Source of the DNA: Ktedonobacterales bacterium
Lineage (GTDB): Bacteria; Chloroflexota; Ktedonobacteria; Ktedonobacterales; DATBGS01
NCBI GenBank assembly: GCA_036557285.1
Contig: DATBHW010000042.1
Coordinates: 1 to 59,411 of the forward strand
DNA length: 59,411 nucleotides
Direction: 5' to 3'
A program made the position numbers and the translations under genes. Positions 8,373-16,721 of the stretch are shown in pieces; positions within the stretch are counted from its first letter, which is position 1, and the number at the start of each line of letters is the position of its first letter. The notes beneath the pieces are model-generated. The model ran no database searches. It saw nothing but the letters and a program-made list of their open reading frames with translations, and had not been told where the DNA came from.

Positions 8373-9407
8373 ATGGCACAACTGGTTTTCGGGATGGGCA
8401 TGTCCCATAGTCCGATGGTGACGCTGCATGATTCCTGGTGGGCAGAGTGGGCAGCTCAGGATTCGACCCTGGCGATCCTGTACGATAGCGAAGGGCAACT
8501 GACGACCTATACGGAACTCGCCGAACGAGCAGGAAACCGCTATGCCCAACAAGCCATTCCCCAACACTGGAAGGAGCAGCACATTGCCGTGCGACGTGCG
8601 GTCGAGAGCCTTGCCAGCGATGTTGCCGCAGCGAAGCTAGATGTCCTCGTTATCGTAGGAGATGATCAGTTGGAACTGTTTACCCTCGCGAATATGCCTG
8701 CGCTCGCCATCTTCTATGGGGACAAGATCAGAAGCGGGCTTTGGACATCGCGCTTTGCTACGTACCAAAGGCAAGGCCAGCCGCCTACCGCCCCGCCGAG
8801 CCTGGAACTCCAACGCGCCGTAGTGGAAAGCTACGCAATGGATACCCATCACGAGTTTGCCAGCGCCCCGGCCTTCGCAAAAGGGTTGCTCGAACGCCTG
8901 ATCGAGTATGGCTTCGATGTAGCGGGACTAGGAGAAATCCCTATGACCGATGAGTCGGCTGGCATCGGGCATGCGTATGGGGCTATCGTCACACAGGTCA
9001 TGAGAGAACAGCCGATTCCTATGGTTCCGGTATTGGTGAATACGTATTTTCCGCCGAACCGGCCAACGCCATCTCGCTGCTATGACCTCGGACTCGCATT
9101 GCGGCGGGCGATTGAGGCCAGCCCGGCTAACCTGCGCGTGGGTATCGCGGCTTCGGGCGGCTTGAGCCATTTCGTCACCGACGAGCGGCTTGATCGCCAT
9201 CTGTTCGCAGCCCTGCGCAAAGGCTCCGAGGACCAGTTGCGTGCTCTCCCTGAGAACCTGCTCAATGCTGGCAGTTCGGAGATTCGCAACTGGATTACTG
9301 TCTCGGCTGCCTGTACACACCTGAAACTGGCCTGGGACGAATACATACCTGTCTACCGCACGTTCGTTGGAACTGGATGTGGGTTGGGCTTTGCCTGCTG
9401 GTCTTGA
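8373..9407 (+). CDS. LigB/DODA-type extradiol ring-cleavage dioxygenase
   Basis: The 344-residue protein is a class III non-haem Fe(II) extradiol dioxygenase of the LigB superfamily. The start MAQLVFGMGMSHSPM places the iron ligand at H12. Further landmarks are DVLVIVGDDQLELF (about residue 90), GHAYGAIVTQ and GIAASGGLSHFVTDERLD near the C-terminal third. Among characterised members it most resembles the DesZ/LigZ type (3-O-methylgallate and related substrates) and gallate dioxygenases, since it is one chain without a separate LigA subunit. It would open a catechol or gallate ring using O2. AAGGAG precedes the paired ATGs at 8370/8373. It ends 56 bases before the convergent regulator at 9464. 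Confidence 0.82.
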   Translation: MAQLVFGMGMSHSPMVTLHDSWWAEWAAQDSTLAILYDSEGQLTTYTELAERAGNRYAQQAIPQHWKEQHIAVRRAVESLASDVAAAKLDVLVIVGDDQLELFTLANMPALAIFYGDKIRSGLWTSRFATYQRQGQPPTAPPSLELQRAVVESYAMDTHHEFASAPAFAKGLLERLIEYGFDVAGLGEIPMTDESAGIGHAYGAIVTQVMREQPIPMVPVLVNTYFPPNRPTPSRCYDLGLALRRAIEASPANLRVGIAASGGLSHFVTDERLDRHLFAALRKGSEDQLRALPENLLNAGSSEIRNWITVSAACTHLKLAWDEYIPVYRTFVGTGCGLGFACWS

Positions 9408-9463
9408 AAGGAGAAGCACCGTCGGCTTAATGCTGCACCCTGCTGGCATGCTGATAGCCCTGC

Positions 9464-12370
9464 TCAGCTTGCGATCTCCTGGTTCTGTTGAGGTGATGGC
9501 TGCGGTGTCGCCGCTCTTGGGAGCGCCTGATCCGCTGGCAGGAGGCGTCCCTCTTGCCAGGTAGAGATGAAAGCCCCCTCGCCAAGCTGATCACGAACAG
9601 CGGCGACAGCAACATCATAGTCGGCTCGTTCAACAGGGTGCAGTGGTGCGCCAAGCGCTTCACGCAGCGCTTCGGCCATTCCCCAGAGCCGCGCCGCCTG
9701 GGCAGGATCGCCTTGCGCAGCTATCACACGCGCCAGCCCTTCCAATCCAGTGGCAATCAACTCTCTCTGGCCCAACTCTCTCGCCAGGGTCAGGCTTTCT
9801 TCATAGAGCGTGCGGGCCAGGGTCAGATCTTCCCGTGCAATCTCCACTTTTCCCAACAGAGCGTGCGCTTCCGCTATCCCCTCTCGATACCCTAACTCTC
9901 TGTAGAGGAGCAGGCCCTCTTCCATCCGCGAACGTGCCGTGGCAACATCTCCCTGTTTGAGTGCCACCGACCCGAGCAACAGAGAAGAGACGGCCATCCC
10001 TTCCTTGTCGCCTACTTCCCGGTCAAGCGAAAGCCCTTGCGCGAGCAAAGGGTACACCATCACCTGATCACCCTGAGAAACAAAAAGCGCGGCTGCCATC
10101 TGGGTTAGAGAGGCGGCTATCCCCCGCTTGTTGTCTAGCTTTCTGAAGAGTGCCAAACCTTCCTCAAACGCAGCAGATGCCCTGCTGTACTCTCCCTGCT
10201 TGATGTTGAGCAATCCGAGCGCAAAGAGCGACCAGGCGATACGATCTGGGTTCCCAAGCTCTCTATACAGGGCCAGGTCTTCTTCCATCAGAACCCGCGC
10301 GGTTGGGAAATCGGCCTTTCGCCAGGCAGCAATGCCAAGCCGATTGAGCGCGAGGGCGATGCCTCGTTTGTCTCCCAGTTCCCGAAACAGAGCCAGGCTT
10401 TCCTGGGCCAGCGTCTTGCCCCGATCATAGTCGCTCTGCATGAAGGAGAGTCGCGCGGCGGCAAGCAGTGCCCTCGCACGCACAGATGGCGCCACTCCTG
10501 CGCTTTCTAAGAGTGCCCGCTCTAAGAATGTCAACCCCTCACTGCGGTAGCCGCGCACCACCCAGAAACGCTCCAACGCCGAGCAGAGGCGTAAGGCCAT
10601 GACTGCCTGGCCCGCTTCCAAAAACCAGTGCAATGCCGCCCGCAAATTGTCATGCTCCTGCTCCAGACGCTCCAGCCAGGAAGTGAGCAGTGGTCCATCC
10701 AGCGCAGGCACGGCCTCCTCTGCCACCAGTAAAAAGTGATCAGCATGGGCCTGACGGGCATCAGGTGCTTCCCCGCAGCTTGCGAGCAATTCCTGCCCAT
10801 ACTCGCGGATCGTTTCCAGCATCAGGAGGCGTGGCTCCTCCCTGTCTTCCCCCGTTTGCTCGATGGATCGCAGTAAACTTTTATCAATGAGCGAGGCTAT
10901 GTCATCCATCTCGTCGCCAGTTCCGGCGCAAACAGCTTCGGCGGCCTGGAAGGTGCAGCCACCTACAAACACCGAGAGCCAGCGGAAGAGTCGTTGTTCC
11001 TGAGCATTGAGCAGGTGGTAGCTCCAGGAGATGGTATTGCGCAGCGTCTGCTGTCGTGTCGGCACATCCCGCGCCCCACCTGTTAGCAAAGTCAGGAGTC
11101 GCCCCATGCGCGCGAGCAGAGCCTGCGGAGACAGCAGTTTCATGCGTGCCGCTGCTAACTCAATTGCCAGTGGCAACCCATCCAGACGAACGCAGATCTC
11201 CGCGACCTCCCTGGCGTTGGCCGTCGTCAAACGGAACTCGGGCTTGATAGCCTGCACCCGCTGCACAAAGAGCGCGACAGAGGAGAAGTGTGCGAGTGCC
11301 GCCAGCCGGGGAAGATGTGCCGGATCGGGCAACGCCAGCGGTGGAACTGCGAACTCGTGCTCCGCACGCACATGCAGCACCTCCCGGCTTGTCACCAGCA
11401 CCTTGAGTCGCGGGCACAACGCAAGGATCTCCGCCACCTGTTCTGCTGCTCCAACCACCTGTTCAAAGTTGTCCAGCAGCAGCAATACGGGCCTCCTTTG
11501 CAGCGTTTCCGCCACGCGCGCCGCTAGAGTCTGTCCCGCCCCATCCCGAATGCCAAGCGCCTGCGCGATGGTAGGCAGGACCAGCATGGGGTCGGTGATC
11601 GAAGCGAGCGAGACAAAAAAAACGCCTCCCATGAACACATCTCGAAGCCCTGCTGCCACCTGGAGCGACAGGCGGCTTTTGCCCGTGCCACCCGGTCCTG
11701 TTAAAGTCACCAGCCGCACATCCTCGCGGCGCAAGAGCTTCTCGATCTGCGCCACCTCATCCTCTCGCCCAACGAGCGCAGTTGGCGGCACAGGGAGCGT
11801 GTCAGCATGACCACCCTGCGTCTTGAGAGGAGGAAAATCGGCAGGCAGTCCAGCAATCACCACCTGATAGAGACGCATCGCTTGCTCGAAATCCTTGAGG
11901 CGATGTTCCCCAAGATCACGCAGGCTTCCCCCCTCTGCTGCGTCGTGCGCAACCAGATCGCGGGTCGTCTGGGAGAGCAGCACCTGCCCTCCATGAGCGG
12001 CGCTCATAATGCGTGCGGCACAGTGGACATCCAGGCCCACATACCCTTCGGTCATGCGAGAAGGTTCACCGGTATGCAGCCCCATGCGTACGCGCACCGC
12101 CACACCTTGAGGCCAGGAATAGGTGGCGAGTGCGCGCTGTGCAGCCACAGCAGCAGAGAGCGCATCACTGGCGCGAGCAAAGACAGCAAAAATGGCATCC
12201 CCCTGCGTATCAACCTCGTGCCCTCGCTGTCCCTGGAAAGCACTTCGCAGCAGGGCACGGCACGAGGCCAACAGCTCGCCGTAGCCATCACCGAGCTGAT
12301 GGAGCAGTTGTGTCGAACCTTCAATATCCGTAAAAAGGAGTGTGATCGTGCCTGTCGGCAAATCACGCAC
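9464..12370 (-). CDS. STAND regulator: class III cyclase-homology domain, NB-ARC-like ATPase, TPR array
   Basis: The 968-residue protein has three parts. Residues about 5-170 form a class III nucleotidyl-cyclase homology domain (TGTITLLFTDIEGSTQLL, D15; GDAIFAVF, D58). About 200-480 form a STAND/NB-ARC-type P-loop ATPase with Walker A GPGGTGKS (225-232) and VLLLLDNFEQV. The C-terminal half is a TPR array with repeats such as ALYRELGNPDRIAWSLFALG. In the cyclase domain the position usually held by the transition-state asparagine is histidine (H116 in DVHCAARI), so it is probably a sensor or an inactive cyclase. I prefer the GTG at 12370, with GAGGAGG just upstream, over the ATG at 12442. Such proteins are thought to act as signal-dependent switches; the target is unknown. 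Confidence 0.85.
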   Translation of the reverse strand: MRDLPTGTITLLFTDIEGSTQLLHQLGDGYGELLASCRALLRSAFQGQRGHEVDTQGDAIFAVFARASDALSAAVAAQRALATYSWPQGVAVRVRMGLHTGEPSRMTEGYVGLDVHCAARIMSAAHGGQVLLSQTTRDLVAHDAAEGGSLRDLGEHRLKDFEQAMRLYQVVIAGLPADFPPLKTQGGHADTLPVPPTALVGREDEVAQIEKLLRREDVRLVTLTGPGGTGKSRLSLQVAAGLRDVFMGGVFFVSLASITDPMLVLPTIAQALGIRDGAGQTLAARVAETLQRRPVLLLLDNFEQVVGAAEQVAEILALCPRLKVLVTSREVLHVRAEHEFAVPPLALPDPAHLPRLAALAHFSSVALFVQRVQAIKPEFRLTTANAREVAEICVRLDGLPLAIELAAARMKLLSPQALLARMGRLLTLLTGGARDVPTRQQTLRNTISWSYHLLNAQEQRLFRWLSVFVGGCTFQAAEAVCAGTGDEMDDIASLIDKSLLRSIEQTGEDREEPRLLMLETIREYGQELLASCGEAPDARQAHADHFLLVAEEAVPALDGPLLTSWLERLEQEHDNLRAALHWFLEAGQAVMALRLCSALERFWVVRGYRSEGLTFLERALLESAGVAPSVRARALLAAARLSFMQSDYDRGKTLAQESLALFRELGDKRGIALALNRLGIAAWRKADFPTARVLMEEDLALYRELGNPDRIAWSLFALGLLNIKQGEYSRASAAFEEGLALFRKLDNKRGIAASLTQMAAALFVSQGDQVMVYPLLAQGLSLDREVGDKEGMAVSSLLLGSVALKQGDVATARSRMEEGLLLYRELGYREGIAEAHALLGKVEIAREDLTLARTLYEESLTLARELGQRELIATGLEGLARVIAAQGDPAQAARLWGMAEALREALGAPLHPVERADYDVAVAAVRDQLGEGAFISTWQEGRLLPADQALPRAATPQPSPQQNQEIAS

Positions 12371-12468
12371 ACCGCACCTCCTCGCATCTCGCAAGACGTG
12401 AATCGCTCGCTGTACTCTCACCAAATCGTTTAGAACACTCATCTGGACAGATCTATTGTACTGTAATT

Positions 12469-12909
12469 TTAAGCTGATGTCCCCTGGCAGCAGCCTGGCC
12501 TGGGGTGGAGCAGGTGATGAGACACTCTGCCTGGAGTTGAGGCGAGATCGGCATCTCCCTTTTCTGGATCGGCTGCATCGAACACCTCGTCAGTTATCCC
12601 TAAAGAAAAAAGAGCGGCAAGAATATGTAGGCAAGATGCCAACCGATCGTCGAGATGAGCAATCCTGTCAAGACGCCTTTTTCCCAGAGTACGCAGGCGG
12701 CTGAAGAGCAAACAAAGCACAGCGAAGGCGACTTCTGCTCCGTAGACCGCGACAGCAAAGCCAGGGATGAACGTGAGGACCACGAGCACGGTGCTTGTGG
12801 GGAACCTCACCAGTCCGACCAGGGCGAGCGGCAGAGGAATGATACCTACTATCACGCCAGCCCAATACACCAGCCAGGAAAAAGCGCGCGCTTTTGAGTG
12901 AATTTTCAT
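12469..12909 (-). CDS. Hypothetical membrane protein
   Basis: The 146-residue protein has a short basic N-terminus (MKIHSKARAF) and three hydrophobic segments: about residues 10-32, 37-67, and a weaker one around 92-103. The C-terminus is acidic (DEVFDAADPEKGDAD). The ATG at 12909 follows GAGGACTTGGCGA; the longer frame up to 13062 overlaps GC-rich intergenic sequence and is not favoured. It lies between two STAND regulators on the same strand. No family was recognised and no function is assigned. Confidence 0.5.
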   Translation of the reverse strand: MKIHSKARAFSWLVYWAGVIVGIIPLPLALVGLVRFPTSTVLVVLTFIPGFAVAVYGAEVAFAVLCLLFSRLRTLGKRRLDRIAHLDDRLASCLHILAALFSLGITDEVFDAADPEKGDADLASTPGRVSHHLLHPRPGCCQGTSA

Positions 12910-13107
12910 TCGCCAAGTCCTCTCTTTAGACACAGCGCCTTCTGCTCGTCTAACCACTGCTCGGCCAAGCTCCGCGCCAGCGCCAGCAGCAAGGAGCCTC
13001 AAGCCGCCCGGAATGTACCTGCGGCAGAGGTGCGCTCCAATTGTGGCGCCGTCTGGCCGCACGCGCTCCCCCGAGAGGGGCGAGTATTGACTACCCGATA
13101 GCTTGCG

Positions 13108-15636
13108 TCAACGTTGCGACTCCGAGGACAATGGCTCCTGGGCGCTCGTCGTGGCTGGCTTGGTGAATGCTGCCTCCAGAGCGGCAGCTTCCTCTGCTCG
13201 TCCCTGGACGGAGAGGAGGTGGGCGTAGCGGGTGCGGGTCTCTCGGGCATGAGGATGATCTCGTCCCAAGTGCTGTTCTTGGATCGCCAGCGCCTGCTGG
13301 TAGAAGGTGAGGGCCTGGTCTGGCTGGCGCTGGAGTTCATGTAAGAGCGCATACCCATATAGACTTTCCGCTGTTTCGAGATGATGCGCTCCGCGCTGTT
13401 GCTGGCGAATGAGAAGCGCGCGCTGGTAGAGCGGCTCGGCTTGCTCGTAGTGACCCTGCTCGCGATAGAGGTCCGCCAATCCGCTCAAGGGGAAGGCGAC
13501 CTCCGGGTGAGTGCTTCCCAGTGCCTGTTCCCGAATCTCGAGCGCGCGCTGGTAGAGAGGCTCGGCTTCAGCATACTTCCCTTGCTCGCGATAGAGGCCA
13601 GCCAGGCTGTCGAGGGCGTAGGCCACTTCAGGGTGTTCTGGACCGAACATCTGCTCCTGCAGGAGCAGCGCCTGCTGCAAGAGCGGCTCGGCCTCGGCAT
13701 AGCGCCCTTGCATCGTATAGAGGACTGCCAGATTGTTGAGGACCGGGGCGAGCAAGGAATTGTTGTCATCGGGCGGCTGCTCGCAGAGCTGGCGCGCGCG
13801 CTGGAAGAGCGGCTCAGCCTGCTGGAAATGGCCTTGCTCAGCATAGAGGATCGCCAGATTGTCGAGGACGAGGGGCATCTCGGGATAGTCGCCACTCCCT
13901 GCCTGTTCCCAGAGCTGGAGCGCACGCTTGAAGAGCGGCTCAGCCTCGGCGTAGCGCCCTTGCGCGCGGTAGAGTTCGGCCAGTCCGCTCAAGGGGAGGG
14001 CGACCTGGGGATCAGAGTTTCCCAGCGCCTGCTCGTATATTTGTAGGGCGCGCTGATAGAGTGGCTCGGACTCCGCGTACTCTGCGCGCTGGTACAAATA
14101 GTCTGCTGTTTTGGTCAGTAACGGAGCCAACTCCAGACTGGCCGTCTGCGAGGCAGTGGCATTTGCCAGAGTGAGGACATGGGGCAAGAGGCGGCCACAG
14201 GCGTCCCAATGTCCCCAGAACTGATGACTGACGTCAGGAAAGACACTGTTGAGTGCGGCGCTGCCACGCTCGATCCACTGCTCGCGCTCCTCTGGGGTCA
14301 TGGCATCCTGCAGCACCGCCTGCACCAGGCGGTGGATCCAGAGGGTGTGTTCGCGGCTGTTGCGCCGGACCAACGAGTAGCGTTGAATGACCGCCAGCGC
14401 CTGGTTGAATACCAGCGAGTTCGTCTCAAGGACAGCAAGTTGCGGTCCCAGGTGAGCGGCGCCTTGCAGGAAGAGCTCTTCGGGAATGGCATCGGGATGC
14501 AGCCAGGCACACAATCGCAGCAGATCAGCCGCCAGCGCGCTCTGCTGCTCTACCTGAGCAAAAGAGAGCGACCAAGTAGTCGCCACGGAGTCGGGATGGT
14601 CGGTCAGCACGCCTCCGCGGCGCCGTAGGAGCTCCATCCGATGACTTCGGAAGAGGTCCAAATACTGCTGGAGGCCACACTGGGTCTCCTCCAGATAAGC
14701 TCCCGCCTGGTCCAGCGCCAGGGGCAATCCACCAAGCTCCTCTGAAAGCTGGATTGCCACTTGCCAATCGGTCTGCTCAGCCTGGGCCAGGGGCGCATCG
14801 AGGGCGAGCAGCCCTGCTCGACGCAGCAGCAACAGCGGGCCGGTGTCCAGGTCCAGCGGCTCGACCTCCAGGCGGCTAGCCAGTCCACCCAGGGCCTGGG
14901 CGCGTGTTGTGAGCAGAAGATGCCCCTGGAGCGGAGCCGGGAGAACCTCTGGTAAGAAGGCGAACTCATCCGCATTATCCAGGATCAAGAGCCAGTTGGG
15001 ATGCTGGCTGAACCAGCCCTTGACGGCATTTACGATGACAGCTTGATCTCCTTCCTCTCGCTCTGGCAGGGACAGCGTCTGGGCAATCTCGACAAAGCCG
15101 ACCACCAGCGCATCCCGACTCTCGGCACGCGCCCAAAAGATCGCCTGATAGTCCTGGGCGTGGCGATAGGCATACTCAAGGGCCACCTGGGTTTTGCCTA
15201 CCCCGCCCAGGCCACTGAGCGCGGGTGGTTGCGCCAGCGCCATCGTCTGCCCCGCGTGCAACTGGCGGTGTAACCGGGCGAGGAGGTCTTCTCGTCCTAG
15301 AAAAAACGGGTTGCGTGGGTAGGGAAGGGTTAATAGGTGGGGAGCAGCAGGCACGGAAGGTCCAGCGGAGGCAGGCGTACCTCCTGCCTCCCGTTGGATG
15401 CGCGCCGCCTCGCGCAGGCGTTCTTGTTTGGAGGAGTCCAATCCGCTGGTGGTGAGCGCCGCCAGTAAACGGGCAACGGTATCGGGATAGGGCTTCAGGC
15501 GCGCCCCGCGTTCGAGGGCACTGATAGCATTGGGACTGATCCCCGCCGCCTCCGCGAGCTGGAGTTGGCTGAGTCCAGCGTCTTGCCGATAAGCTCTGAG
15601 CAAGGCGCCAAAGGGTGGGGGGGGCGTAGACGCCAT
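13108..15636 (-). CDS. STAND regulator: XRE-type HTH, NB-ARC ATPase, TPR array
   Basis: The 842-residue protein begins with an XRE/Cro-like helix-turn-helix (LLRAYRQDAGLSQLQLAEAA and NAISALERGAR, about residues 12-55). A STAND NB-ARC domain follows, with Walker A LSGLGGVGKT (about 155), Walker B WLLILDNADE, the GGLPLALDQAGAYL motif and a winged-helix-like segment. The last 350 residues are regular 42-residue TPRs of the kinesin-light-chain type (LAELYRAQGRYAEAEPLYQRAL and similar), which make the DNA at 13350-14100 internally repetitive. It probably couples a sensed ligand to DNA binding. The ATG at 15636 follows AAAGGGAG. A G-rich repeat lies about 115 bases upstream. Confidence 0.85.
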   Translation of the reverse strand: MASTPPPPFGALLRAYRQDAGLSQLQLAEAAGISPNAISALERGARLKPYPDTVARLLAALTTSGLDSSKQERLREAARIQREAGGTPASAGPSVPAAPHLLTLPYPRNPFFLGREDLLARLHRQLHAGQTMALAQPPALSGLGGVGKTQVALEYAYRHAQDYQAIFWARAESRDALVVGFVEIAQTLSLPEREEGDQAVIVNAVKGWFSQHPNWLLILDNADEFAFLPEVLPAPLQGHLLLTTRAQALGGLASRLEVEPLDLDTGPLLLLRRAGLLALDAPLAQAEQTDWQVAIQLSEELGGLPLALDQAGAYLEETQCGLQQYLDLFRSHRMELLRRRGGVLTDHPDSVATTWSLSFAQVEQQSALAADLLRLCAWLHPDAIPEELFLQGAAHLGPQLAVLETNSLVFNQALAVIQRYSLVRRNSREHTLWIHRLVQAVLQDAMTPEEREQWIERGSAALNSVFPDVSHQFWGHWDACGRLLPHVLTLANATASQTASLELAPLLTKTADYLYQRAEYAESEPLYQRALQIYEQALGNSDPQVALPLSGLAELYRAQGRYAEAEPLFKRALQLWEQAGSGDYPEMPLVLDNLAILYAEQGHFQQAEPLFQRARQLCEQPPDDNNSLLAPVLNNLAVLYTMQGRYAEAEPLLQQALLLQEQMFGPEHPEVAYALDSLAGLYREQGKYAEAEPLYQRALEIREQALGSTHPEVAFPLSGLADLYREQGHYEQAEPLYQRALLIRQQQRGAHHLETAESLYGYALLHELQRQPDQALTFYQQALAIQEQHLGRDHPHARETRTRYAHLLSVQGRAEEAAALEAAFTKPATTSAQEPLSSESQR

Positions 15637-15745
15637 GCGGTTCTCCCTTTCCATGCGCGGCCACACGTTCTCCCGAACGCAGCCTCTTCCTCCAGGCCCC
15701 TAGCATAGCAAAAAAGCCGCAGGAGCACAAGAGGTCAGCGTCTAT

Positions 15746-15792
15746 GTGGGAAGTGTGGGGGGAGTGTGGGGGGAGTGTGGGGGGAGTGTGTG
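15746..15792 (+). repeat. G-rich 11-bp tandem repeat (potential G-quadruplex) in a divergent promoter region
   Basis: The unit AGTGTGGGGGG occurs three times in perfect tandem (15752-15784), preceded by GTGGGA and followed by a partial unit AGTGTGTG. Four G-runs of three to six lie within about 40 bases, which fits an intramolecular G-quadruplex. It lies between the divergent XRE-STAND gene (start 15636) and the small-protein pair (start 15925), where it could affect transcription of either. Confidence 0.8.
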
Positions 15793-15924
15793 TAGACTGC
15801 CAGGCGCGGCGGCTCTATCCTGGATATGGAAGCAAGAAATGCGTTATCTGGCGCATCCACTGCACCTGCGTCCAATGGGGACGGTGGCAGTACGCACCAC
15901 ACCGAGAAAGGAGCTGTCATAAAC

Positions 15925-16218
15925 ATGACGCTTGTCGGAGCTAATCTTCCCCTGATGCAACAGCTGATCCATAGGTTATCCCAGGCCGAAGAAAGACTCG
16001 GCCCTCTCCTGGATGACACCTATACAGCAGGCTCTCAGTTTCTCGAAACCTTCACATCGCCCCAGAAGCCGCAGTTGGAGCAGGAATTCAACCAGTTGAT
16101 TACCGACCTGCGGGGAGCGCGAAACTATAATTACCGCCTGCTCACCTTTTTGCAGATATTATTCCGCTACCTACAAGAAGCAGAACACGTGCAGCAGGCT
16201 GCAGACGCTGCGGAGTGA
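15925..16218 (+). CDS. Small helical-hairpin protein, WXG100-like (first of a pair)
   Basis: The 97-residue, wholly alpha-helical protein has the size and layout of WXG100/ESAT-6 proteins: one long helix (LPLMQQLIHRLSQAEERLGPLL), a central turn and a second helix ending in coiled-coil-like sequence. The central block YTAGSQFLETFTSPQKPQLEQEF closely matches YYPFLETFHSSHRPRVEEAF of the next gene, so the two are paralogues. Neither has a W-x-G motif in the turn; FLETF takes its place. I chose the ATG at 15925, downstream of GAAAGGAG, although the spacing is long and the frame is open from 15826. Family membership is inference and no secretion machinery is nearby. Confidence 0.55.
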   Translation: MTLVGANLPLMQQLIHRLSQAEERLGPLLDDTYTAGSQFLETFTSPQKPQLEQEFNQLITDLRGARNYNYRLLTFLQILFRYLQEAEHVQQAADAAE

Positions 16219-16243
16219 TGCAAAAGAAAGGCCGATTTCGAGT

Positions 16244-16522
16244 ATGTCAAACGTTTTCTTAGCTGATCTTGCCGCGCTGCAAAACCTGATTGCCAGGTTC
16301 CGATATGGCATTGACGAGTTGGAACACATCGATGGCGCACTCAACGCAGCCTATTATCCGTTTCTCGAAACCTTTCACTCATCTCACAGGCCGCGGGTGG
16401 AAGAAGCCTTCCAGCAGTTGGAACACTACATCCATGAGGCCACGGGGCTAGAACAGAGCCTTCTCTACGGTTTTGAGACGCTGCTTACCGACCTGCAAAC
16501 CAGGCAGGGAAAGACGATCTAA
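16244..16522 (+). CDS. Small helical-hairpin protein, WXG100-like (second of a pair)
   Basis: The 92-residue protein is the paralogue of the preceding gene, from which it is separated by 25 bases, so they are probably co-transcribed and may dimerise. Shared features are LQNLIxRF in helix 1, the FLETFxSxxRPxxExxF turn and a leucine-rich helix 2 (LLYGFETLLTDL). No signal peptide, cysteines or catalytic motif are present. ESX-type substrates are usually encoded as such pairs, but the W-x-G motif is missing. A chaperone-like or structural coiled-coil pair is an alternative. The weak site CGAGT precedes the ATG. Confidence 0.55.
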   Translation: MSNVFLADLAALQNLIARFRYGIDELEHIDGALNAAYYPFLETFHSSHRPRVEEAFQQLEHYIHEATGLEQSLLYGFETLLTDLQTRQGKTI

Positions 16523-16721
16523 GCCGCGAATAGCTTGCCAATAAGTAGGGGAAAGGAATAAGATCGTGGCGGAGGCCATGAGCAGCGCAATCCTTACGGC
16601 CTCTGATCCCAGGGGCAGCCAACCTCCCACCATCGGTAGCGAGAGATAGCCCTGGGTTTACCAGGTGCAGGAACCAGCTCCAGGAGGGGGTAGGTTTTGT
16701 CGGAGATGACAGGAGGCCGCT

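Noticed and set aside
13350-14100. Apparent tandem DNA repeat resembling a repeat array
   Set aside because: The about 126-base period is the coding footprint of 42-residue TPR units. It is not a CRISPR or satellite array, since units are diverged and translate as TPRs.
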